Shown here: in pieces, positions 11,523 to 22,227 of the stretch
Numbering within the stretch: position 1 is the first letter of the stretch
Layout: the number at the start of each line of letters is the position of its first letter
Source of the DNA: Tetracladium setigerum
Taxonomy: Eukaryota; Ascomycota; Leotiomycetes; Helotiales
NCBI GenBank assembly: GCA_031472005.1
Contig: PZJY01000005.1
Span: 1,488,001 to 1,552,000 of the forward strand
DNA length: 64,000 nt
Direction: 5' to 3'
Notes under the pieces: model-generated
Told to the model about the DNA's origin: nothing
Databases searched by the model: none
What the model saw: the letters and a program-made list of their open reading frames with translations, nothing else
Position numbers and translations under genes: made by a program

Positions 11523-11967
11523 GATGCGAATGCCGGAGCTAGTTGCGACGTTTACATCCTTGCCTCTAGTTGCAATGACCAGTTTATAAAACTTTATGTA
11601 CTGTTAATTGCTTAGATATCCTCATGTGCCGAGTTATAAGAGCCGTGAAAGCATCGCAGCTTCTTGGTTAATTGTGTCAACTTACTTCCCTATCTTCTCC
11701 TCTTTCAAATCTTTTGGCTCAACAAGTACAGTACATATGATTGTATCCAAGAGGAGCCGGAGATGTTGAACTTGTGACGCATGCATTACAACTAGAATGT
11801 CTCTAGGACTCTACTGTTGTGAATCACGATGTATTTATTCCAAAACTCAAATTTAGCGCTGATGTGTTTTTAAGATGCGAATCTGAGAATTTACTTTGCA
11901 AAGTAGTTTTCAATCTAATCCCATTTTAACCCCATCTCGCTCCATCCTAGAGCCCAACGGCTCGCTT
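11523..11967. other. Intergenic between convergent genes
   Basis: 3' UTRs of the PNPOx-like gene and the GH3 gene meet here. No gene, RNA or repeat recognised. Confidence 0.5.
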
Positions 11968-14848
11968 TCACAAACCCAACCACCATCTACTCTCCCCCAC
12001 CTCAACCGTCCCACCAACCCCAATCTTTCCCTTCCCCTCCCTCGATGTAGTCCCAACCCAAACCCCATAGACGCCCTTCTCCAAACACCACTTGTTCTCA
12101 CTCTCATCCCAAAAGCTCATCGCATACTTATCAATACTGATACGAACCTTCTTTTCTTCACCAGGCTGTAAGAACACCTTCTCAAAACCATGCAGTTCTT
12201 TAACCGGTCGTTGGGTTTCAGAATTTGGCGCCGAGATGTAGAGTTGGAGGACTTCAGAACCGGCGACGGAGCCAGTGTTTTTGATTGTTACCGTTGCGGT
12301 GGCGGAGGGGAGGGGGAGATCTCGAGGGTTTTGATGGAGAAGGTGGTGTATGATAGACCGTGCCTATTGCTTTATGTTAAACCCGAAAACATGGCCAAAA
12401 AAAGGAAGGAAAAGCATCTACCCGAAACTAAACAACGCCGGCCTCTCAACTTTATCAAAGTACTTGTAGCCCAAATACACATCTTCGCCATACAGAACTC
12501 GGCCTCGCGTACTTCCAAAGTTTAGATACGCGGGCGTATCTCGGATATCCTCTGGCCAGCTGAGTGGCAGTTTGGCACAAGGGTTTACATCTCCGAAGAG
12601 AATGTCGGCAATACCATTGCCGGTTTCGTTACCACCGTACCAGGCTTGAACGAGTGTGGTACAGAGACGATGCCACGGCATGGAAACGGGTGTACCGGAC
12701 TGGTTGATAATAATTGTGTTGGGCGCAACGGTGAGAACACGAGTGATGAGGGTATCGAGATTAGGAGGCAGTGACATCGTTGGACGATCGAAGCCTTCGT
12801 GTTCCCAATCACTCTATTGGTTTTGTCAGTAAAAGATCTGTGCCAAAATATACGAAAAATCTCGCCTAAAGGGAGATCGGTGGTGTTACGTACGTTCAAT
12901 CCAACACATAAAACAGCATAGTCAGCTTCAGAAGCAGCTTTAGCAGCAGCTTCAATAGCCTCCTCAACATCAATGACTGGACAAGCTCCAAGTCTTGCTC
13001 CACCACCTCCAAAACTCACAACTCCTTGTGTCTTCATCGTTGAGGTATTCGCTGACCCAAAATCAATCCTCAGCTTATACGTCCTCCCGGCCTCCATAAC
13101 CCGTTGATTGAACACCTCCGCAGTTCCTCTGCTAAAGAAACTAGTTCCATGCCTTTGATTTGTAGTTCCATCAATAATCAACTCATCGTCAATATAAAAG
13201 TTGCCCGTCCCATAAACAGTCAATCCGAAATCCCATAGTCCGGAAATTTCAGGTGTGAAGTCTGCCTCCATACTCGCATAGAACAGATCGAAATTCAACT
13301 TCGGGTTCTTGTAGTCCATAAGTTGGAAATATGATTTCTGAAGAGGTACGGTACCAACGCACTCGCGGTCTTTGACGGAGGAGGGTTGGTTGAAGAAATG
13401 GATTTTCGCATCTTTCATGTCTCGCGCTATCATCGGTAGCATTTTATGTGCATAGGCTCCAACTTCATACACGATCTCGGTTTTCGACCCCTTGAGCTTT
13501 TCCTTGATAGCATCAAATGGTGTAACGGAATAATAAGGTTCCAATTGGGCGCTTCCACCACCAGTGATGGAAGGTGTCTTCATGTGAGAGCCGATAAGTG
13601 CGATCTTGCGAATTCGTTTGGGCAAGGGGAGTACTTTTTGAGAGTTTTTGAGGAGCACGATGGAATTTGCACAGATTTCGCGGTTCAGGGCTCGGTCTTC
13701 TGGGAGATCTCGTTCGCCTTCTTCGATGGAAAGATTGAGACGGCTGGCTTTCTCTACGAATTTCAAGACGGTGCGGGCGCGCTGGTCGAGGGTTGATTGC
13801 TTTATCAAGCGAGAAGAGAGTGCGAATTCTACTGCTGGGCCGCGATGACGGGTTTTCCCTGGCATCTCGAGATCAAGACCGGCGTTTATGGCTGTGTGTC
13901 CAGAATATGTTCCGTACCTATCCAATTTTTGTTAGCTATCTGGTGTTTTCTGTGGTTTTGTGACAGTTTGTACCAATCACTCATCATCATCGGATCCCAA
14001 CCCCACTCCCCCTAACCAAATCCTCAAGCAATTCTGGATCTTCAGCAACGTGAACTCCATTCAACTTATTATAACTCGTCATCATGGCTCCAGGTTTAGC
14101 ATCTCTCGCTACGATCTGAAACGGCCTCATATACACTTCTCTCAGCGCTCTCTGAGTAACGATCGTATCAACAGCTCTTCTCTCATGTTCCTGATCATTA
14201 CAAACAAAATGCTTGACTGTTGAAATCACACCAGTAGATTCACAGCCCAGAATCATTTGACTCGCAAGGATACCAGAAAGATGGGGATCCTCTGCAAACG
14301 ACTCGAAACCTCTCCCACCAAGAGGCGAACGCTGCATGTTGATGGTAGGACCCAGCCAGCAATGAGCTCCTTTGGAGATACACTCATCTCCAAGCAGTTT
14401 TCCGGCTTTGTGGAGGAGGCTCTTGTCCCATGTTGCCCCAAGAGCAGTTCCGCATGGGAGACAGGCGGCTCTGGTGCCGGCGAACCATTTGGTTCCTCGG
14501 ATTCCGTTGGGACCGTCGCTTACTCTTACCGAGGGAACGTTATGTTCTGGGATTGGGTAGGTGTGCCAGAAATCGATGCCTGTTTTTTGTCAGCTGCTGG
14601 CTTGTTGAGGCTTAGAAATCCAGACTTGGAGACAATTGAGGGCTGAGAATGATTGGAGATGCAATATTGACATCGTCACGCGAGCAACACGAATTTTACA
14701 ACGTCTCAAACGAAAACACACACAAAAAAAGAAATTGAAACATTTGAGAAAATGAATCGTGGAGAAGAAAGAGATACATACCAGAAAGCAAAGCAGCCTT
14801 CTCTCCATTGTCAATCTTGGAGAGAACCTTTTCCACGTCAAAAGTCAT
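11968..14848 (-). CDS. GH3 beta-glucosidase with PA14 insert, two frame breaks
   Basis: Glycoside hydrolase family 3 beta-glucosidase. No signal peptide is visible (start MTFDVEKVLSKIDNGEKAAL), so it is probably intracellular. Five minus-strand exons: 14782-14848, 13974-14579, 12894-13917, 12422-12813 and 11968-12363. Order: TIM-barrel domain with VSDGPNGIRG and the MMMSDWYGTYS motif, whose Asp is the family's nucleophile; alpha/beta sandwich interrupted by a PA14 domain (about YFQLMDYKNP to RTYKLRIDFG); GLNSDWEHEGFDRPT across intron 3; AWYGGNETGNGIADILFG; a fibronectin-III-like C-terminus from HGLSYTTF, ending WWLGL. Two single-base losses are needed: in the C5 run at 14008-14012 (LVRG to EWGWDP) and at 12301-12316 in the fibronectin-like domain (ISPSP to ATATVTIKN). 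Repaired length 828 residues. Such enzymes release glucose from beta-glucosides. Confidence 0.88.
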
Positions 14849-15797
14849 ATTTGCAAGTATTATTAAAGGAAAAATGAATTGATTGAAAAAGAGAAGCGAA
14901 TGCAAAAACACAGACGAGACGCCGGAGGGATCAATGACTTTATAAACCCCTCTTCGGTCGTTGAGCATAAAAACCTTCTGCGCAGTCCTGTGACAGAGCA
15001 TCGTACTGTCTCCGCTTACATTCCATGACCAACTGTGGTACAGACCGCCCCCCACAGGGAAGGAAGTCAACGATGATCCGAGTGGAGTAAAGACGAAACC
15101 GCCATAGAAGATGTGACGATGGTTATTGGGGAGAAAGACAGCAGAACGAATGAATGGCTTGCCGGTCGTCTACTGTAAAGCAGGTACAGCATCAAAGGGC
15201 GACCGAACAGCGAAGTCGCTGCATCTCAACCCGGACCGGATTTCCGGATAAATGTGGTTTGTGCTTGGCTGTCGTTTCAATGTCCTCAAATACCGATGAG
15301 TGTCTTGTTCAAATACGAATTGCCTCGTTGTGAATGGCTGAGGCGGACGGCTATTGCTCTTTCCTCCGCTTTCGTGACATGATGATTCTGTGGTGGTTAT
15401 GATGTTCAATAGCCGCTCGTGAATTTCAATCACCCACGATGTCCTTGGGAATCAAGCCTTGGGTAAAGCTGAGGATTTCCGAAAGTGGGATGAATGAGTG
15501 AGATGAGATTCCCATTAGGTTTCTCTGACCTGATCTAATATTTATCCCTCTACATGTCTAAATTACCTCAATGATACATGTGGTATTACATAAATATACA
15601 GCTCGTACAAATTTCCAACGCTCAAGTCGAAATGTGGCCAAAACAAACTCCAACGACAGCTCTACACGAGAGAGAGAGAGCATCCGTTGATACCATAGAA
15701 GACTTTGTGTCCTCATCAAACCGATGCTGTTGACGGGGAGAATGTGCCTCCATTGATGCCCTTATAGCGACCAGGTAATGTCTCGCTATTGTGTTTT
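14849..15797. other. Intergenic, GH3 upstream and SUV3 downstream
   Basis: Promoter side of the GH3 gene and 3' flank of SUV3. A short GA run lies around 15669-15682. A minus-strand frame at 15170-15433 has no recognisable family. Nothing else seen. Confidence 0.5.
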
Positions 15798-18313
15798 TCA
15801 AACATGAGCTGAGTGTTCCGAATCCCGTTCTTCAACAATCTCTAAATCAGCAGCCTCTTGATCTTCGTCGTCTTCCTCTACTAGTCTTTCAAAATCAGGC
15901 ACTGAGATGCCGGCCTCAGAGTCCTCCTGATCAGTGTTCTGGATCCTGACATTGTCCTCTTCATCTTCCATCTCTTCTCTCCACTTGAATTCTTTCAACT
16001 GTTCAGCTATTTGCTTCTTTCTCATGAAAAGGCGTACTTTCATGGCCTGATCATCGATTTGGAAGACGGATAGGCACTCTTCAATCTTCTTTTCTGTCAA
16101 CTCTTTCAGATGGAAAGCCAAGGCGTGACTAGTGAAAAGACCGGTGAAGCGATAACTCAACCAAAGGTAGAGCGTGATCGCCTTGTGGAGAGACTCGGCT
16201 TCTCGCAAGAAGCCTTTTGCGCCCTTGTGGTGGTCGTGAATGTCTCTATCGAGGAGTTCAAGATTTAAGCGTTCAAGTTCGAGGATGTTACCATTGGAAG
16301 TTTTCGAAGAAACACAATTTGCCAGCTCTTTGGTGATCTCCAGAAATCCAATATCTCTCAGACTAACGGGAGCTGCCATAAACTTCAAGCGATCTGCTGG
16401 TGTAAGGTCATACTCTTCGATTGCCTGCGCTACATCAATCTGAGCTGTGAGCTGGCACATGAAGAAGAGCGGATGCACAGATGCAAGTTCGACAAGCCGG
16501 ATCATAATGTAACTGAAAGGCGTCCCAGGCGGAAAGTAGCCTGCGAACTTCTCGATGATATCCGGGGGCGGGAAAACCCCAGCTGCTTTAAGTGGCTCGG
16601 CCTCGACTTTCATTGCGGCTTTGACGATGGGCAAATCGAAGGTCTCCAGTGTTGTCACATACCCAACATTATTTGACTTAGGGGGCTTTGACCCAGGAGT
16701 ATATGGTTCCGTTGCCGTCGTCGTGGTGGCTTCTCCCGCAGTTTTGTAACGTCCAGCTCTTCCACCAATTTGTTTAATATGAGAAGCATTCAGTAGCCGA
16801 TATGACGAGCCGTCGAATTTGGATGTCGCCTCGAAAACAACTCGCTTGATACTCAAGTTCAACCCCATGCCAACCGCGTCACTCGCAACCAAAAAGTCGT
16901 AATCATTATCAGGATCGTTGAATAGCGCCGCTTGTTGAGCTCGCGTCTCGGGTGGCAAAGAACCATAAACAACGGCACATCTCTTGCCTGTTGTATTTTC
17001 GATTTTGGTCTTCATGGCGTGAATTGCGACCCTTGAAAAGAGAATGATCGCATCTCCTTTTTCCAGATTATCCAGCTTGCCCTTCAAGCTAACGTCCATA
17101 CTCTTTAATGGAGTAAGTCGCTCGTAATTGTGAATTATGAGCTTGTCTCCCATCATTGCACACAGCTTTTCAATGAGTGGAGTGACACGAACCTCGCCAC
17201 ATAAGTGTACTTCTTTTGCCTGCACTCCAAGCAATGCTGCCGTCCAAGCCCAGCCTCGACTCTGATCCGCCAACATTTGGATCTCGTCGATGACCGCGAC
17301 ATCAAGTTGAGTATTCACAGGCACCATTTCGACTGTACAGCTTGTCATGTAGTTTTTCATGTTTTCTGGTACCCGATGTTCCTCTCCTGTGATCAACGCA
17401 CACGGTATTCCTTTAGCATTGAACCGACCATAGACCTCGTGGGCGAGTAATCGAAGTGGCCCAGCATATATTCCAGTCTTCGCTCCTTCCAATCTCTTCA
17501 ACGCATGATATGTTTTTCCAGAATTAGTTGGGCCAACATGGAGATGTATTTCTCGCTGCATGGCCCGTGTTGCTGGATACCAGTCCAACGGGCTCCTCAT
17601 ATCTGCAAGCTTCTGTTGATTCGTGACCTGGTCAATTTCAAAGTAGGCCTTGGACGTAAGTTGTATGAATGAGTTCCTGAGCTCTGTCGCCAGAACCGAT
17701 ACGTCGCCCTGAAGAAATGCGCGTCGAAGCCGGGAGAAGAGGGGATTCAATAATTTGCTTGTAGTCCCCTGCCTTGCCAGGTTGCAACTATCCAATACTT
17801 GTGTCTCGAAAGACCTGACTTGGTCGTCCAAGTCCTTCTTTGCCTTTTTCCATGTCTTTTCTGGCGCTTGTAAATCCCTTGTCAGTCTCCCCTGCATAAG
17901 ATCAATCTGCTCTGCCAACAGCCTCGCGAATACTCCAATAGTGGTGTTCTCTCGCGCAGATGTCGTCTCTGGTGCAAATAAATTATCTGATTGGCCTGGC
18001 TTGGTGGGCGTACGTGGGCGAGAGGAATTGTGATGCTTTAAGGAGGGTGCTCCTTTTCCCTGTTGTCTATTTTTTGAGTGATGCCCAGGTCGAGGTGATG
18101 GTTTAGCATTCTTTTTATTTCCGGATATCTACCCCTTGATGTCAGAGAGAAGAAATGGAGAGAAATGGAAGTACATACCCATTTTTCAGATGTACTCAAA
18201 GGTCTAATGGCGATGCTTAGTCTGGCTCGTGGTCCGCCAAAGGAGACCAGCCTTTGCGCCGCTCGAGAAGCACACAAAGCACATTGTCCACCATTGCGCA
18301 TAGCTAATGGCAT
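15798..18313 (-). CDS. SUV3: Mitochondrial ATP-dependent RNA helicase Suv3
   Basis: DExH/D-like helicase of the mitochondrial RNA degradosome. Two exons, 18179-18313 and 15798-18128, give 821 residues; the intron is removed between STSEKW and ISGNKK, which also avoids an in-frame TAG. The N-terminus (MPLAMRNGGQ...RAAQRL...RPLSTSEKW) resembles a mitochondrial presequence. Motifs: Walker A HVGPTNSGKTYHALKRL (about residue 242), the Suv3-type box TGEEHR, Walker B as DEIQML (about 325), VASDAVGMGLNL, and motif VI in QIGGRAGRYK (about 498). The C-terminal half has the Suv3 region and an acidic tail rich in Glu and Asp. It diverges from the R-SNARE gene across 391 bp. The frame is intact throughout. 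Confidence 0.95.
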
Positions 18314-18704
18314 TATAAATAAATAAACTTGAGATTAAGACAAGGGAAGAAGAGAAAGTGCCATAGGTGTGATGGTGAATAGTAAGGACTGTATTAACAT
18401 TCAGTTTCGAGCTCTCCTGCAAAGGAATGGTGTGCAGGGCAAAATAAAGATATTTCAATGGCGGTCTCTCAGGCACACGGATTTGGTTCCGCTGCGTCAT
18501 CCACAAACCCTGCTCCATGCGCTGGCTGGCGGCTGGACAAACTCCACTCCAAGATCCCCAGCTTTTCCTTTCCCTTCCTCTCGTCCTCCTCTACTCTCCC
18601 TGTACAAGCTACAGACAAGTTTTCTGCAACAACACAGGAAAACACACATTCACTATTACTCTCAATCTGAAATAGAACCAGCAAGAACAGAAAAGGCTCT
18701 CGCA
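18314..18704. promoter_or_regulatory. Shared divergent promoter gap, SUV3 / R-SNARE
   Basis: 391 bp between the two start codons, pyrimidine-rich on the plus strand near the R-SNARE start (about 18555-18700). No specific site recognised. Confidence 0.35.
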
Positions 18705-19441
18705 ATGGCCTCCTCCTCTTCACCCCAAACGCCGCTCCTCTACGCCTGCATCGCCCATAACACTACCATCCTGAGCGAACATACGGCGTCCGCCTCCTCA
18801 GCAACCTCTTCTCTTGCTTCGCTCGTCCTACCTAAAATCACTCACACCACAGCCCAGAAGCTGACCTATACCCATAACAACAACTTCATCCATTATATCG
18901 CCGATTCTCCATCGGAATACCCAGCATCATCACCATCCGCCGGCGGACTCACCTACCTCGTTGTCGCCGACTCTTCACTCGGTAGACGTATCCCATTTGG
19001 CTTTCTCTTTGAGATCAAGAAGCGATTCCTAGAACAATACCCATCCGATAGCACCGAATTTGGTGATCTCCCCAATTATGGCGCTGGCAGCTTCAATACC
19101 GAACTCAAGAAACTGATGATTGAGTACGGAACCACGCAATCCGGAAAGCAAGATGCTATCACGAATGTACAGGGGGAAATTGATAATGTGCGGGGCATCA
19201 TGAGCCAGAACATTGAGAGTCTGCTGGAGAGGGGGAAAGGATTGATTTGTTGGTTGATAAGACGGATCGCTTGGGAGGGAATGCTAGTGAATTCCGTATC
19301 AGGAGCAGGGGATTGAGGAGGCAGATGTGGTGGAAGAATGTCAAGTTGATGGCGCTGCTGACTGTAGTGGTTATCTTCTTGGTCTACTTGCTGGTAGGGA
19401 TGGGCTGTGGGTTGCCTGGATGGTCGAGGTGTGTTGGTTAA
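18705..19441 (+). CDS. VAMP7/Nyv1-type longin R-SNARE, one frame break
   Basis: Membrane-fusion SNARE of the endolysosomal or vacuolar pathway. Single exon. Residues 1 to about 140 form a longin domain (LLYACIAHNTTILSEHT; YIADS; TYLVVADSSLGRRIPFGFL). The SNARE helix follows (AITNVQGEIDNVRGIMSQN) with the zero-layer Arg in SLLERG. Immediately after, the frame breaks in the five-G run at 19231-19235: as read the protein runs into 35 unrelated residues and stops, while one more G gives ERIDLLVDKTDRLGG, a tryptophan-bearing juxtamembrane stretch (RRQMWWKNVKL) and a C-terminal membrane anchor (LLTVVVIFLVYLLVGMGCGL). Repaired length 245 residues. The membrane anchor in the shifted frame argues strongly that the break is not biological. 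Confidence 0.9.
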
Positions 19442-19698
19442 ATGAGCTTGATCGTTGGGTCTTTATGAGAGGAGGTGTAGGATACAAAATGGGCTCTTTA
19501 TACCACATACATGGCGTTCGGAATGATAACAACAGGCACTTTTGTATACGCGAAGCCTTTCTTATTTCAATGTTTTCAGCTTGGAATTTACAGAACTTTA
19601 TTAGCTACCTTAACCAGCAGAATGCTACGCGTACCCGTTGTCGAAACACAGCATTGTCTTTGACTGTGTAACAATGGCAATAATGTCATTGCTGAAGC

Positions 19699-20279
19699 CT
19701 ACTTGCAAATTACCCCGAACTCCAGGCTCCAAATAGTATACAGTCGTACACCTTCATCCACAACCCAGTCCGTCTCAATCCCTAGCCTCACCTTCCCCTT
19801 CTCCTTCTCCCCCACACAATCACAACCTACCCTCCCTCTCTTTCCTACCCTCATCTTCAAAAACATACCCCCTCCCAACACCCTCCCCTACCACCACCCC
19901 ATTCGGCGCCTTCCTCACAACTCTATCGACAAAAAACATGGGATGCCTCGTCGCCGGATCCCTCTCCATCTGTTTCTGCATCGCCAAAAACTGTTCTAAC
20001 TGATGTTTCCTTTGCGCTGGACACGGTGGGGATTGAGATGGAGGGAGAGCTTCGATTTGCGTGCGTAGTGTTCGAGGGGGCTGGTATTGGTATAATGGCT
20101 GGGTGACAGGCTGTTGCTGTTGTTGTTGCGATGAAGGATGGCTAGACCTGGAATTCTGGGGCTGGAGGAAGAAAGGCCTGTTAGATTATCACTACTAGGT
20201 AGCTTGTTTTGAGAGGTGAAAAAGTACGTACATTAAAGGAAGAAGCCATAGGTCTCTTTCCCTGCAAAGCGGAAAGCAT
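19699..20279 (-). CDS. Small conserved-looking protein, function unknown, frame uncertain near C-terminus
   Basis: Two exons, 20232-20279 (MLSALQGKRPMASSFN) and 19699-20161. After a Gln/Ser/Pro-rich stretch, including a QQQQQQ run, comes a charged helix-like block (RKHQLEQFLAMQKQMERDP) and then RHPMFFVDRVVRKAPNGVV. I do not recognise a named family. As read, frame 1 stops after KEREGRL, while the overlapping frame carries a convincing tail: GCDCVGEKEKGKVRLGIETD, then WVVDEG and YTIWSLEFGVICK. The switch near 19800-19830 needs one extra or two missing bases in a G-rich stretch (for example two single losses); a very short intron cannot be excluded. Estimated length 169-170 residues. Confidence 0.55.
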
Positions 20280-21338
20280 GATTTGTTCTTGTGGACTCTG
20301 CTCTTGCCTTTGCGACTGTGCTTCTACTTGTGGAGTTCTCGAGGATATGGAACGGTGCATAGGACACCCAGAAAAGGATTAGTTCGAAGGATCGAAGAGT
20401 GGATTAAGTGCGAATCGAACAGTTTGCAGTTTCAACTCTACAGTATATTTGAACGAAAGGCAGAGGACGGAGTGTGTACATGAGCTTTGGGGAAGTGTGG
20501 GGTAGCTTGAAGAGCTCGAAGATGTCACTGATGGCGATTTTTCGGGATTTCTCCACAGCCTCGGCCTATGCCGAGGTGAAAGGAAATAGGAGGAGAGAAG
20601 TCCGGTATTTGTTTACCTTTTTCTTTCGGGATAGGAATAGGTTTTGTTTGAGGGAAGAGTGATCTCAAAAAGAAATTTGACTTTTTGGAAGAAAAAGTTT
20701 GAATTTTTCTGCTCTTGGTTGTTTGTTGGACGATGGCTGGTTTCGTGGCATGTGCAAATTTATAGACGCTCTTGGTTGCTCACTCTACAGCTTCCAATCA
20801 TTTTTTTTGTAGAATTTGAATGGTCTTCGATTTTATCTTTCAAGTAACTAGTTTTACATTAAAGATTATGAGAATGCTTGGCTTCACAAATGATTTGAGG
20901 ATTGTTATAATTCGCAACCAAGGGAAACAATAAGTAATGCTCTGGCAGAATACTCCATTATAGCAGCAAGTGTATACCTTGCTCGCCTCCCGAGTTTAAA
21001 CAGACTTCAGCCAGAAGAATTTTTGAGAGTTGAAAGACTATTATCTCGTAAAGTGCTTTCTTCCAGCTTATACCATAGAAATATCGAATCTCATGTTGGG
21101 CACTACCCTGAAAAACAGGCCACAGAGACCACAAGCTAGTCGATGGACAAGCATTTCACTTACAGAACCATATATTCATAAGTTATGGTTGTACTTGACA
21201 AAAATGCTCAGCTTGTTCTTTAAATATTTAGGTATTGTGCTCTGCAAACCTTGGTATCATAAAAATCATCCTCCATCCAACGCCTGCTTTCTATCGTACT
21301 CCAAATCAGCTTTCATGCTAGAATACCCTCGTCTCATC
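20280..21338. other. Intergenic, no gene recognised
   Basis: About 1 kb upstream of the small unknown gene and downstream of the G-patch gene. AT-rich and T-run-rich around 20680-20870. Several short plus-strand frames (20283-20483, 20474-20662, 21030-21353) show no family resemblance. Confidence 0.45.
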
Positions 21339-22010
21339 TCAACCACCACCTAAGTACCTCTCCACATCGTCATTTCTATAGAACATTTCCCTCAACATCT
21401 CCCCCTTCTTCTTGTCTGCCTCCTGCATCTTTCTCACCTTACCGGCATCTAGCTTGGCCTCCTTTTTCTTCTTTACAATTCCCTTTGGCACAACAACTCC
21501 AATGCCGAGCTTATCATCCTTTGGTTTTGACTTGATGGGAAATTGTATACCTTGCCCCGAAGCTCCTAGCCCGAGACGAGAATCTGGATCCCATCCATAA
21601 GCGGACAGATAGGCGAGACCTTTACGGGAGCGGTCAAGATGTGATGGGGGATGGGAGTGTGTCAGACAGACTTGGTGGGCGAGGGAGGCTTCGTGTGGGC
21701 GTGGTTTGAAGGGTTCGTATTGTTCCGAAGCGTTGTCGAAAGGGAGCTTGCATATCTCGCAGACTTGAGAGATCTCCTCCTCATTCTCTGCGGAAACTGG
21801 AACAGCAGGCTGACTTTGTTCGGGGATCTGCTTTGGAAGAACCAAACTCAAGTACCGTTCGCTCACAGACTCCGCAGACGTGGTGCTTGATGGGGTGGCG
21901 TTCGAGGAGGAGGACGTCGACGGAACGAACCTAACTCTCTTTCGTTTTATCCCCGCCCCAAATATCCGTTGATCAACCAAAGGTATCTCGTATTCCTCGT
22001 CGTCGGACAT
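21339..22010 (-). CDS. G-patch domain protein (small nuclear RNA-associated type)
   Basis: Single exon of 223 residues. The ATG at 22010 starts MSDDEEYEIPLVDQRIFG; a longer frame upstream begins with TTG and was rejected. A basic patch IKRKRVRFVPS is followed by a Ser-rich linker, then a CxxC-bearing stretch (QVCEICKLPF ... HEASLAHQVCLTHSHPPSHL) typical of GPANK1-like proteins, then the G-patch: GLAYLSAYGWDPDSRLGLG, GQGIQFPIKSKPKDDKLGIG. The C-terminus is Lys-rich and ends DDVERYLGGG. G-patch proteins usually activate DEAH helicases in RNA processing; the partner here is unknown. It diverges from the SDR gene over 217 bp. Confidence 0.85.
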   Translation of the reverse strand: MSDDEEYEIPLVDQRIFGAGIKRKRVRFVPSTSSSSNATPSSTTSAESVSERYLSLVLPKQIPEQSQPAVPVSAENEEEISQVCEICKLPFDNASEQYEPFKPRPHEASLAHQVCLTHSHPPSHLDRSRKGLAYLSAYGWDPDSRLGLGASGQGIQFPIKSKPKDDKLGIGVVVPKGIVKKKKEAKLDAGKVRKMQEADKKKGEMLREMFYRNDDVERYLGGG

Positions 22011-22227
22011 TGTAACGCGCTCCAAATTTGTGTCGTGTCGTGTCGGGTTGTGAGAAGGGGGGGGTTGGAGCCTTGGTGTGGCTAGAAATAGATTTGTAGA
22101 AATTTAAGCTTAAATTCTGCCACCTCGCTTGCTCGCGCCCCCTAAAATAAATGCCGAAGATCCCCAGCGGCTTTGTTCACTGAAATACAACACCGTTACA
22201 TGGTCGCTTGACCGCAACAATTACACG
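22011..22227. promoter_or_regulatory. Shared divergent promoter gap, G-patch / SDR
   Basis: 217 bp between start codons. It includes an eight-G run near 22059-22066. No specific binding site recognised. Confidence 0.35.

Noticed and set aside
22129..22227. 33-residue N-terminal extension of the SDR
   Set aside because: The extension starts with TTG; the first ATG (22228) gives a normal Env9-like start.
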